Source: Thermogemmatispora sp.
GTDB taxonomy: Bacteria > Chloroflexota > Ktedonobacteria > Ktedonobacterales > Ktedonobacteraceae
Assembly (NCBI RefSeq): GCF_019683635.1
Contig: NZ_JADGIA010000018.1
Span: forward strand, 1 to 39,729
Direction of reading: 5' to 3'
Length of the DNA stretch: 39,729 bases
A model generated the notes under the pieces. It did not search any database. It was not told the DNA's origin and worked only from the letters and a program-made list of their open reading frames with translations. Shown here piece after piece: positions 1 through 7,060 of the stretch. Position 1 is the stretch's first letter. Every line of letters starts with the position of its first letter. Made by a program: the position numbers and the translations under genes.

Positions 1-133
1 TACTGCTAGCATCGTCAGTCCGCCCGCACCAGGGCCTTGCTACTTCCTGCTGTCACGGCCATCGCCAGATTGTTCTGGCCTCACTTTGAGCTGGGTGTTC
101 GTATTGACACTATCTGCCTTCCAAGGAGGTTGA

Positions 134-2386
134 ATGGTCTATTACATCTTGGTCCCCATCGGTGTGGGACTCCTCGCCGTGCTGTTTGCGGCCTTTTTGA
201 TCAATGACGTGCTGCGGAGAGATACAGGTACGCCTTCAATGCAGAAGATCGCGAATGCCATCTTCTCCGGCGCAACCGCCTTTCTCAATCGGCAGTATCG
301 CACCATCGCATTGCTGGCGATCGGTGCGGCTGTGCTGGTGGCAGCCGCCCTGGCGCTCCTTGGCCAGGGTACGCTGGCTGTACGGTTCAATCTGGCCTGG
401 CACACCGCTCTCGCTTTCCTGGTGGGAGCGCTCTGCTCTGGTATCTCGGGCTATACAGGCATGTACGTTGCCGTGAGGTCCAATAGTCGCACCGCCAGCG
501 CAGCACGTCGCAGCCTGGGCGAAGCTCTGGTTGTCGCTCTGCGCGGGGGAGCTGTCTCCGGCTTCCTGGTGGTGGCGCTTTCGATACTGGGTGTCTCTCT
601 GCTCTTCACCATCTTTGGCGGCCTCTCCAGCCCGGCCACGACGCCCTCGTTGATCGTTGGCTTTGGCTTCGGCGCCAGCTTCGTGGCCCTCTTCGCCCAG
701 CTCGGCGGCGGTATCTATACCAAGGCCGCCGATATGGGGGCGGATCTGGTCGGCAAGGTTGAGGCGAACATTCCCGAGGATGACCCACGCAATCCGGCAG
801 TGGTGGCTGATCTGGTGGGTGACAATGTGGGTGACTGCGCTGGGCGTGGTGCCGATCTCTTTGAGTCGACGGCGGCTGAAAATATCGGTACTATGATCCT
901 GGGCGCCACCCTCTATCAGGCCACCGGTAACATCGGCTGGATGCTCTTCCCGCTGGTGCTGGGCGCCTTCGGGCTGATCGCCTCGGCTATCGGTGTGCTT
1001 TCGGTCCGAGCTTCGGCTGTGATTGAACCCGAGAAGGCGGCTGGCCGCGATCCCGGCCAGATTGCTATGCAGCGCCTGAATATCGGCTACTATATTACCT
1101 GTGCTCTCTCGCTTATCGGGATGTTCCTGGGCTGCTATTTGCTGCTCGGACAGAGTTCGGTCTCGGCGAACTATGGCTTGCCCGCCTGGCTCTGGTTCGC
1201 CCTGGCTGGTACGGTCGGTATTGCTTTGAGCATCGCCTTCGTCTTTATCACGCAGTATTATACCTCCGGGACCTGGCGCCCGGTGCGTGAGATCGCGGCG
1301 GCGACTCTGACCGGCCCGGCCACAACGATTATTAGCGGCATTACGGTGGGCTTCGAGTGCATCGTCCCGCCCGTGTTGGCGATCAGCGCCGCCCTGGGCC
1401 TGTCTTACTTTTTCGGCAGCCAGGTTCACATCCCGCTGCCTGCCCTGGGGTCCATCAATGTCAGCGGGATCTTCGGTACGGCTGTGGCCACCGTCGGTAT
1501 GCTGATGAGCTGCGCCTACATCCTGACAATGGATACCTTCGGCCCGATTACAGATAACGCCGGCGGCATCAGCGAGATGAGTGGTCAGGAGGAGTCGGTG
1601 CGTGCCATTACGGATGCACTCGACAGCGTCGGCAATACTACCAAGGCTTTGACGAAGGGCTACGGCCTTGGGTCCGCTGCCCTGGCCGCCTTCCTACTCT
1701 TCAGCGCCTATCTGGATGTGCTCTATAGCTTCCGCCATGATGCGACGGTCTACCGCGTCGATCTGGCCAATCTGAGCACGTTCATCGCGGGTTTGCTTGG
1801 CCTCTCCTTGATCTTCTTCTTCAGCTCCCTGGCCATCCGGGCCGTGGGGAAGGCCGCCGGGCGCATGATCGAGGAGGTGCGCCGTCAGTTCCGCGAGAAT
1901 CCGCGTATTATGGCGGAGAACCCCGATGAGCGTGTCGATCCAGATTACGCACGCTGCGTGGACATCAGCACGTCGGGCGCTCTGCGCGCGATGGTGCTGC
2001 CCGGAACGATCGCGGTCTTGACCCCGATCGCTGTGGGCGTGATTCTCGGCCCCCAGGCGGCTGCCGGCCTGTTGATGGTGGCAACAATGGGCGGTATCGT
2101 GGTGGCACTCTTCTTGAACAACGGCGGTGGCGCCTGGGATAATGCCAAGAAATACATCGAGGCTGGCTATCTGCGTGTGAATGTGAAAGGGGAGATCGTC
2201 CCACCCGACGATCCCGAGGGGATCGTTCTGGGTAAGAAGAGCGAACCGCATAAGGCGAGCGTGATCGGCGATACGGTCGGCGATCCCTTCAAGGATACTG
2301 CCGGTCCATCGCTGCACGTGCTCATTAAGCTGCTCAGCACAATCACGCTGGTGCTGGCTCCTCTCTTCTACTTCCTGCATGTCTAG
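134..2386 (+). CDS. hppA: Membrane-bound proton-translocating pyrophosphatase, K+-independent type
   Basis: A 750-residue polytopic membrane protein that hydrolyses cytoplasmic pyrophosphate and pumps H+ out of the cell. It carries the family's substrate-site signatures: the DDPRNPAVVAD stretch near residues 217-227, then GDNVGDCAGRGADLFES, and a second acidic motif DNAGGISEMSG near 474. The sequence GNTTKALTKG has Lys504 and Thr507 where K+-dependent enzymes have Ala; this pair marks the K+-independent H+-pumping class in established work on the family. A GDTVGDPFKDTAGPSLH motif closes the protein near the C-terminus. An AAGGAGG ribosome site at 123-129 sets the ATG. The gene stands alone and converges on the ribonucleotide reductase gene through a shared terminator. 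Length and motifs are complete, so the call is firm; ion specificity rests on the Lys/Thr pair. Confidence 0.96.
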   Translation: MVYYILVPIGVGLLAVLFAAFLINDVLRRDTGTPSMQKIANAIFSGATAFLNRQYRTIALLAIGAAVLVAAALALLGQGTLAVRFNLAWHTALAFLVGALCSGISGYTGMYVAVRSNSRTASAARRSLGEALVVALRGGAVSGFLVVALSILGVSLLFTIFGGLSSPATTPSLIVGFGFGASFVALFAQLGGGIYTKAADMGADLVGKVEANIPEDDPRNPAVVADLVGDNVGDCAGRGADLFESTAAENIGTMILGATLYQATGNIGWMLFPLVLGAFGLIASAIGVLSVRASAVIEPEKAAGRDPGQIAMQRLNIGYYITCALSLIGMFLGCYLLLGQSSVSANYGLPAWLWFALAGTVGIALSIAFVFITQYYTSGTWRPVREIAAATLTGPATTIISGITVGFECIVPPVLAISAALGLSYFFGSQVHIPLPALGSINVSGIFGTAVATVGMLMSCAYILTMDTFGPITDNAGGISEMSGQEESVRAITDALDSVGNTTKALTKGYGLGSAALAAFLLFSAYLDVLYSFRHDATVYRVDLANLSTFIAGLLGLSLIFFFSSLAIRAVGKAAGRMIEEVRRQFRENPRIMAENPDERVDPDYARCVDISTSGALRAMVLPGTIAVLTPIAVGVILGPQAAAGLLMVATMGGIVVALFLNNGGGAWDNAKKYIEAGYLRVNVKGEIVPPDDPEGIVLGKKSEPHKASVIGDTVGDPFKDTAGPSLHVLIKLLSTITLVLAPLFYFLHV

Positions 2387-2681
2387 CTCCTGGCGGACAA
2401 GCAGAGCAGGCAGGGATAGATAAAGGAGGTCGGTCACGGATAGGCTCGTCCAGCCAAATCAGGGAGAAGAGGAGAGTGACGGGCCGGGTATGATCTTGCC
2501 AGGGTTGTCACCAGGCCCGATCTGGTGCTCGGGCGCTGCTTTGCCCGGGGCCCCCTCTGCGCTCGCCATGCATCATGTGGGAAGCATGTTCGGAAGGCAG
2601 ACATGGCCTGGCGAGCTTGCTCCGCGCCGATATTCCGCTGGCTGCGGACTGCAAGCACCGCCTGAGATGAGATAGAGAAAG
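2387..2681. other. Intergenic spacer after hppA, no gene seen
   Basis: This stretch between the two convergent genes holds no convincing ORF. A ribosome-site-like AAAGGAGG lies at 2421-2428 but no start codon follows at a usable distance. A six-pair hairpin CACCAG/CTGGTG lies at 2509-2527. The rest looks like 3' untranslated sequence of hppA leading to the terminator. Confidence 0.6.
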
Positions 2682-2728
2682 AAAGGGACGGAGGAAATTC
2701 CTTACGCGGAGTTCCTCCGTCCCTTTTT
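2682..2728. terminator. Bidirectional rho-independent terminator between hppA and nrdJ
   Basis: The arm at 2682-2696 (AAAGGGACGGAGGAA) pairs perfectly over 15 bp with 2712-2726, with a 15-base loop. It is followed by a T run (TTTTT, 2724-2728) on the + strand. On the - strand the A-rich left flank gives a matching T-rich tail. It can therefore stop transcripts of both convergent genes. Confidence 0.9.
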
Positions 2729-2752
2729 GCTCTGCCACCTGCTTTTCGCTGT

Positions 2753-2780
2753 CCTGCCAGCCTAAAAGCAGGCTGGCAGG
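2753..2780 (-). terminator. Second hairpin downstream of nrdJ
   Basis: A perfect 10-bp stem, CCTGCCAGCC at 2753-2762 with GGCTGGCAGG at 2771-2780, has an 8-base loop. It lies about 40 bases past the nrdJ stop. There is no clear T tract, so it is probably a 3'-end stabilising hairpin or an accessory to the strong terminator just beyond it. Confidence 0.5.
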
Positions 2781-2818
2781 GCAGGTCGGCTGAGGGAGGG
2801 TGATCCTCAAGCCTCAGC

Positions 2819-5800
2819 TTAGCATTCGCTGTGGCCGCAGCTATAGCACTTGCGACAGCCTTCTTCGTAGACCATCGTGTTGCAGCCGCATTGCGGGCAA
2901 AGGTTACCGGTGACATTGAGGTAACCGATATGCAAGGCTTCGCCAGCACTGTTGCTCTGGCCTTCGTTCTCTGGCTGATGATGGAGCGAGGCCGGAGTGT
3001 TCGAGCCGTTTTCGAGCATCTCTAGATGCAGCTCCAGCGCCCGGGCCACGGCGTCCGGCAGCGAGCGAATCTGCTGCGGACCGAAACCAACAGAGCGGCT
3101 GCCGGCAATGCCACGCAGCTGCTCGGCCACTTCACGCATGCGATCCACCTGCGAGAGCGGGCTGGGAATGCGCAGGATGAGCGAGATGAGTCGCCCCAGG
3201 GCTTCCGCCAGAGCCAGGATGTCGCTGCCGGCTTTGCCGACGTTGACGAAGACTTCCAGCGGGCCGTGCTCATCGCTGTTGATGGTGACGTTGACTTTGC
3301 CCTCGGGAGCGCGAATCTTGCGGGTGTAGCCATGCAGGACCTCGGGCGGGGGCTTGATCATCGGTCCGAGGCTCGCCCCTTGCTCAGACCTGCTCTCGCT
3401 CTGAGGCGGCTGTGCCTGCTGTTGTTGTTCCGCCTTCTTGTCTTCGATATGGGAGAGTACTCCAACTCGTGATCCGTCGCGCATATAGGTAATGCCTTTA
3501 CAGCCAAGCTCATAGGCCAGCGTGTAGAGCTTTTTGACGTCTTCGACCGTGTGGCTGTTGGGAGCGTTGACGGTCTTGCTGATGCTGGCGTCGGTATACT
3601 TCTGAATGGTGGCCTGGACACGCACATGCTGCTCTGGCGTGAGGTCGTTGGCAGCGACGAAGTAATCAGGGGTCGGTTCGCCCGGATGTTCATCACGCCA
3701 GGCTTTGAAGAGCGGATGGTAAAGTACATGCTCGCCTGTGCGATCGCGGCGCACCATAGCGAAGTCGTAGACCGGCTCAATGCCGGAGCTGACGCCGGCA
3801 AAGAGGCTGGTGGTGCCCGTCGGCGCCTGGGTCAGCAGAACGGCGTTACGGATGCCTTGCTTGCGAATCTTCTCCTGGATGGCTCTGGGCAGACGCTGGA
3901 TGAAACGCCCCTGCATGTATTTCTCGCGGTCGAAGCGCGGGAATGGCCCTTTTTCTGCAGCGATGTCCGCCGAGGCATCGTAGGCCGCGTCACGAATGGT
4001 GCGATAGATGCGCTCTATGACTGGGATGGAGCGGTCGCTGCCGTAGGGGACCTTCATCTTGATGAGGGCGTCGGCCAGGCCCATCGTGCCCAGGCCGGTG
4101 CGTCGCGTAGCCATTTGCGCCTGACGGTTCTCTTCGATAAAGTACTCGTTGGCGTCGATGACGTTGTCCAGGAAGCGCATGGCAACACGAGCAGTCTCGG
4201 CAAGCTGCTGATAGTCCATCTCGCCGTCTTTGACAAAGGCTGCCAGGTTGAGCGCCCCCAGGTTGCAGACGCCCCAGGGCGGTAAGGGCTGCTCTCCGCA
4301 GTTGTGCACAACGAGACCATTGGCGATGAAGAGGTGCCTCTGCGGTTCAACAAGGTCGTAAACCAGCTCTTCACCGTCGGGTTCCAGGCTCTCGAAGGTC
4401 GCCAGATAGTCGGCTGCTTCCTCGGCCTCGGAGAGCATGCTCTGGGAGGCCACGGCGCTCAAGAGGCGCTGACGACTGGCAGGCCGGAGGCCAATCTGGT
4501 CGCTGAAGCGCCGCAGATGGCTGCCGCTGATGCGGAGTTCGTCGCCCGCCTCCCCTGGCTGGCTCAGCGGCTGAGGCTGAATCGCGGAGAGAATGGCGAA
4601 GTTCAGGAGAAGACGCTGAACATCTTCGAGCAACGTGCGCGGGCATCCGCAGAGGCGCAGCGTGTAGCCGTTCTGGCTGTCGCAGCTGAGGCTTCCAGCC
4701 AGAGAGAAGAGCATCGCCAGGAAACCCTGCTGCATGGCGCGATTGCCACGCAGGATGGCGGCGGGCAGGCGCTGGCCTAGTGTTGATTCTTCGACGGCGC
4801 TGAGCGCCTGGGCCTGAGCCAGGGCGTCGCTGGTGAGCGTCGGGGCGGGGGCTGGTAGACCGTTAGCAGTGACGCTCAGCCAGGCCAGGGCCTGGCCCAC
4901 TTCGGCATTGCCTTCTGTCCCAAAGGCACCACCCTGCCGCAGCAGATAAAGCTGCTCGCCCGGACGGAGGTCAGCGGCAGCTTTCCAGCCGCTCGTGGTA
5001 AGGACCCGGTGATCAGCGGTGAGGCGCAGGCTGTAGCCTTCGCGCGTGCGCAGCCGGTAGACGGGCTTGATCCCCGTGGGGAAGACGGGGCTGGCCAGGC
5101 GAAGCCGACTGCTACGTCCTGACGCTCTCTGCTTGCCTCCACTGGCACGGGGAGCGCTACCGACAAGCGCCTCCGCTGGCAGGTCCACATCTTCTGAGAC
5201 GATCTGTACGGGCAGCCCGCTCTGGGCCAGCTCGCGTGCCGGAATGAGGCCCGCACTGGTGTAGATGAGCGTCTCACCGGTGACACAGGGGTTGACGCAG
5301 TTGATTTTTTCGTAGTACCAGGTATTGGCTTCTTTGTTGCAGCGGTCCATGAAGACGACGCCTGGCTCGGCGGACTCCCAGGCCGATTTGCAAATCAGGT
5401 CCCAGAGGTCGCGCGCGCGGACCGTCTTCTTGACTTCGCCCTGCCAGATCAGGTTCCACGGCTCGTCGTTCTTGACAGCCTGCATGAAGCGATCAGAGAT
5501 GCAGACCGAGAGGTTGGCGTGCTCGATCTTGCCTTCGGTGCGCTTGACAGTGATGAACTCTTCGACGTCAGGATGGGTGTCGTCCAGCATGAGCATGAGG
5601 GCGCCGCGCCGTGAGCCTCCTTGCTGGATGACATCGCCCGTGGCCACCGAGTAGAGCTGCGCCCAGGAGCAAGGGCCAGAGGCCGTGCCGTTGACGGTCT
5701 TGATGTAGGAGCCACGGGGCCGCAGGGTCGAGAGGTTGATGCCCACACCACCGCCACGGGCCATGATCTCGGTCATGATCTTGAGGTTGTCAAGGATACC

Positions 5801-6151
5801 CTGGCGGCTGTCTTCAGGGCTGGGAATGACGTAGCAGTTGTAAAAGGTCACCTGATGGCCAGAGCCAGCCCCGGCCAGAATACGCCCACCCGGTACAAAT
5901 TTGAAGTCGTCCATCGCCTCATAAAAGCGCTTCTCCCAGTAGGCACGCAGCTCCTCCGTCTTCTCCACCGCCGCGATTCCCCGCGCCACACGCGCCCACA
6001 GCTCTTCGGGATAGTGCTCCAGAGGCTGGCCACTGGCATCCTTGAGCGAATAGCGATCCAGAAAGACTTTGAGACGAATACCTTCTAGCTGTGTCCGCTT
6101 CGCTATATCACCAGGCGCTTTGGGAGTCTTCGACTCCTGCTGCTCTAACAT
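2819..6151 (-). CDS. nrdJ: Vitamin B12-dependent (class II) ribonucleotide reductase with an in-frame intein
   Basis: Reduces ribonucleotides to deoxyribonucleotides using adenosylcobalamin to make the thiyl radical. The precursor is 1110 residues; removing the 329-residue intein (residues 289-617) leaves about 781. Seen in order: the PGGRILAGAG motif (87-96); Cys106 in FYNCYVIP, one of the two reducing cysteines; NP then Cys618-GEQ, the radical cysteine, directly after the intein; Cys629 in GVCNLGALNL, the partner cysteine; APTGTTSLFAGVSSG; a TSCPD-like region; and a C-terminal zinc-ribbon-like set of cysteines (CPQCGC, CRKCYSCGHSEC) typical of long NrdJ proteins. A GAGGAG ribosome site lies upstream of the ATG. 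I found no cobalamin riboswitch upstream. The gene ends at the shared terminator. Firm call. Activity depends on splicing, because the intein interrupts the catalytic motif. Confidence 0.97.
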   Translation of the reverse strand: MLEQQESKTPKAPGDIAKRTQLEGIRLKVFLDRYSLKDASGQPLEHYPEELWARVARGIAAVEKTEELRAYWEKRFYEAMDDFKFVPGGRILAGAGSGHQVTFYNCYVIPSPEDSRQGILDNLKIMTEIMARGGGVGINLSTLRPRGSYIKTVNGTASGPCSWAQLYSVATGDVIQQGGSRRGALMLMLDDTHPDVEEFITVKRTEGKIEHANLSVCISDRFMQAVKNDEPWNLIWQGEVKKTVRARDLWDLICKSAWESAEPGVVFMDRCNKEANTWYYEKINCVNPCVTGETLIYTSAGLIPARELAQSGLPVQIVSEDVDLPAEALVGSAPRASGGKQRASGRSSRLRLASPVFPTGIKPVYRLRTREGYSLRLTADHRVLTTSGWKAAADLRPGEQLYLLRQGGAFGTEGNAEVGQALAWLSVTANGLPAPAPTLTSDALAQAQALSAVEESTLGQRLPAAILRGNRAMQQGFLAMLFSLAGSLSCDSQNGYTLRLCGCPRTLLEDVQRLLLNFAILSAIQPQPLSQPGEAGDELRISGSHLRRFSDQIGLRPASRQRLLSAVASQSMLSEAEEAADYLATFESLEPDGEELVYDLVEPQRHLFIANGLVVHNCGEQPLPPWGVCNLGALNLAAFVKDGEMDYQQLAETARVAMRFLDNVIDANEYFIEENRQAQMATRRTGLGTMGLADALIKMKVPYGSDRSIPVIERIYRTIRDAAYDASADIAAEKGPFPRFDREKYMQGRFIQRLPRAIQEKIRKQGIRNAVLLTQAPTGTTSLFAGVSSGIEPVYDFAMVRRDRTGEHVLYHPLFKAWRDEHPGEPTPDYFVAANDLTPEQHVRVQATIQKYTDASISKTVNAPNSHTVEDVKKLYTLAYELGCKGITYMRDGSRVGVLSHIEDKKAEQQQQAQPPQSESRSEQGASLGPMIKPPPEVLHGYTRKIRAPEGKVNVTINSDEHGPLEVFVNVGKAGSDILALAEALGRLISLILRIPSPLSQVDRMREVAEQLRGIAGSRSVGFGPQQIRSLPDAVARALELHLEMLENGSNTPASLHHQPENEGQSNSAGEALHIGYLNVTGNLCPQCGCNTMVYEEGCRKCYSCGHSEC
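4301..5287 (-). other. Intein inserted at the radical cysteine of nrdJ, endonuclease degenerate
   Basis: Precursor residues 289-617 form a self-splicing protein insert. It starts with Cys1 in CVTGETLIY (block A), has a TADH block B (Thr and His) in RLTADHRVLT, a block F in VYDLVEPQRHLFIANG, and ends in His-Asn just before Cys+1 of CGEQPL. All splicing residues are present, so it should splice. The middle resembles a LAGLIDADG homing endonuclease. The first motif reads LAWLSVTANGL, with Asn430 where the catalytic Asp is expected. The second reads FLAMLFSLAGSL (477-488), with Ser483 and Ala485 in place of the two Asp of the usual LFDADG. A downstream DELRISGSHLRRF segment still matches this domain. 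The endonuclease is therefore predicted inactive. Boundaries are exact from the flanking NP/CGE motif. Confidence 0.93.
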
Positions 6152-6299
6152 GCTGCCTTACTCCTCTCTTAAATTACAGCTCGTCAGTCGCCGCCCGCCT
6201 ACCACACACTACTACACCATGCGCTCGATGCGCCGCGTCTCCCGGTGCCGGACGCACGACAAAGAAAGGGCAGGTAAGAAATAGGACTCACCAAATCAT
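6152..6299. other. nrdJ leader and promoter region
   Basis: This segment between nrdJ and the palindrome-bounded element must hold the 5' leader of nrdJ, and perhaps its promoter unless transcription begins beyond the element. I see no good -35/-10 pair and no B12-box sequence. The last bases before 6300 (about 6284-6299) would be the guide if the neighbouring element encodes an omega RNA with a 5' guide. Confidence 0.4.
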
Positions 6300-6715
6300 G
6301 CGGCGCCGGAAGCCCCGGCGTTCACGCCTGGGGAGGAGGCGCCGCACCCTCCTTTCGTCTCCCCGGAAGGCCCGGCTGCCTCCTCTTGCCCAGCGCGCAA
6401 ACCATGATCCTTTCCTCCCTTACGGGACCCCTTACGGGGCTGGTGACGGGTCCGGGCGGACTCTCCCGGACCGCTCCCCTCGCCCATGTTGCCAGCCGGC
6501 CTCTGCCCCGACCCGTTTCGCCCACACCCCGAAGGTTGTCTGCAGCCGGGACTTCCAGGGTCCGGAACTGGGGAAGCATCCCGGAGTGGGTCGTTGACCT
6601 GCCGGCAACGGAGCGGCGTCCTCGCCTTGTCCTTCGGCTCAACCGCTTGGGCTGGTCAGAGACGGGCTTGTAAGATTCCCTGCAAGCCCCCGGCTTGAGC
6701 CGTGGGGTCTCTGAC
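6300..6715 (+). mobile_element. Candidate ORF-less IS200/IS605-type miniature element (IscB/HEARO-like)
   Basis: Two subterminal hairpins of the same unusual geometry and the same orientation bound this segment. Left: CCCC-GGCG-TTCA-CGCC-T-GGGG at 6313-6333. Right: CCCC-CGGC-TTGA-GCCG-T-GGGG at 6687-6707. Each has a 4-bp outer stem, a 4-bp inner stem, a 4-base loop and one bulged T on the 3' arm. Non-inverted imperfect palindromes with a bulged T are the ends recognised by TnpA of IS200/IS605 elements. The left hairpin sits inside an 8-bp stem (6300-6307 with 6338-6345). No transposase, TnpB or IscB frame lies between them. The interior has omega-RNA-like sequence (next entry). Exact cleavage points are not known. 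It could instead be a lineage-specific repeat; other copies in the genome would settle this. Confidence 0.55.
6300..6715 (+). ncRNA. Possible omega RNA (HEARO-like) encoded by the element
   Basis: The segment is full of perfect stems: 6300-6307/6338-6345, GGTCCGGG 6449-6456 with CCCGGACC 6465-6472, GTCAGAGAC 6655-6663 with GTCTCTGAC 6707-6715, and GGGCTTG 6664-6670 with CAAGCCC 6683-6689. CGGCTCAA (6635-6642) could pair with TTGAGCCG (6695-6702), which would compete with the right-end hairpin. The core around 6547-6590 contains GGGACTTCC followed by GTCCGGAACTG. From memory this resembles the GGGATTTCC...GGAACTG core of the OgeuIscB omega RNA. If so, the guide would lie 5' of the first stem, about 6284-6299. 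Related RNAs are known from Ktedonobacter, including copies without an adjacent protein gene. Moderate confidence; a covariance-model search would decide. Confidence 0.45.
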
Positions 6716-6859
6716 TTCTAGAGAACTTGTCCTGCAGGCAAGTTATCGGCTATGATTTCCCCGGTCGACCTTCCTCGGGACAGTATACTAGGAAACCTCC
6801 CCGATTACAAGCCTTTGTCCACAAGATATTGAGATTTTCCCATCTCCAGACACAACATA
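6716..6859. other. Spacer between the element and the cinA promoter
   Basis: No gene is seen. It holds a short ACTTG/CAAGT hairpin around 6725-6743, then a more AT-rich stretch that includes the first copy of the ATATTGAGA repeat. Confidence 0.45.
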
Positions 6860-6875
6860 TTGAGAGATATTGAGA
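6826..6875 (+). repeat. Three direct ATATTGAGA repeats upstream of cinA
   Basis: Identical 9-mers lie at 6826-6834, 6857-6865 and 6867-6875. The start-to-start spacings are 31 and 10 bases, about three turns and one turn of the helix, so all copies face the same side. The second copy supplies the likely -35 hexamer and the third lies in the spacer of the cinA promoter. This is the arrangement of an operator bound by a dimer or oligomer. Confidence 0.5.
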
Positions 6876-6886
6876 CGTGGTATGAT
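6860..6886 (+). promoter_or_regulatory. Promoter of cinA
   Basis: TTGAGA at 6860-6865 is a possible -35. TATGAT at 6881-6886 is the -10, preceded by TGG at 6878-6880 to make an extended -10. The 15-base spacer is short, so the extended -10 probably carries recognition. It leaves a leader of about 170 bases before the cinA ATG. Confidence 0.55.
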
Positions 6887-7060
6887 AAGGGGGTGTGGTC
6901 AGTTTAGCCAGCAAGCGCAGAGCGGGTGGAGAGCAAGGTCACGATGAGAGGGGGAAGACTGGGCCAGAAGGGGAGGCTCCCCGGCTGACCGCAGCTAGCT
7001 AGCTGGCTGGCCGGCCAGGCCGGATCATGTATTGCTTGCTCTGGAGGATTTGACAGCGTT

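Noticed and set aside
236-1429. Long open frame antisense to hppA (397 codons)
   Set aside because: A shadow of GC-rich codon bias; the encoded sequence is low in hydrophobic order and has no family match, while hppA is complete on the other strand.
6152-6720. Cobalamin riboswitch upstream of the B12-dependent reductase
   Set aside because: No B12-box sequence or recognisable aptamer core on the minus strand; the structured region reads better on the plus strand as the palindrome-bounded element.
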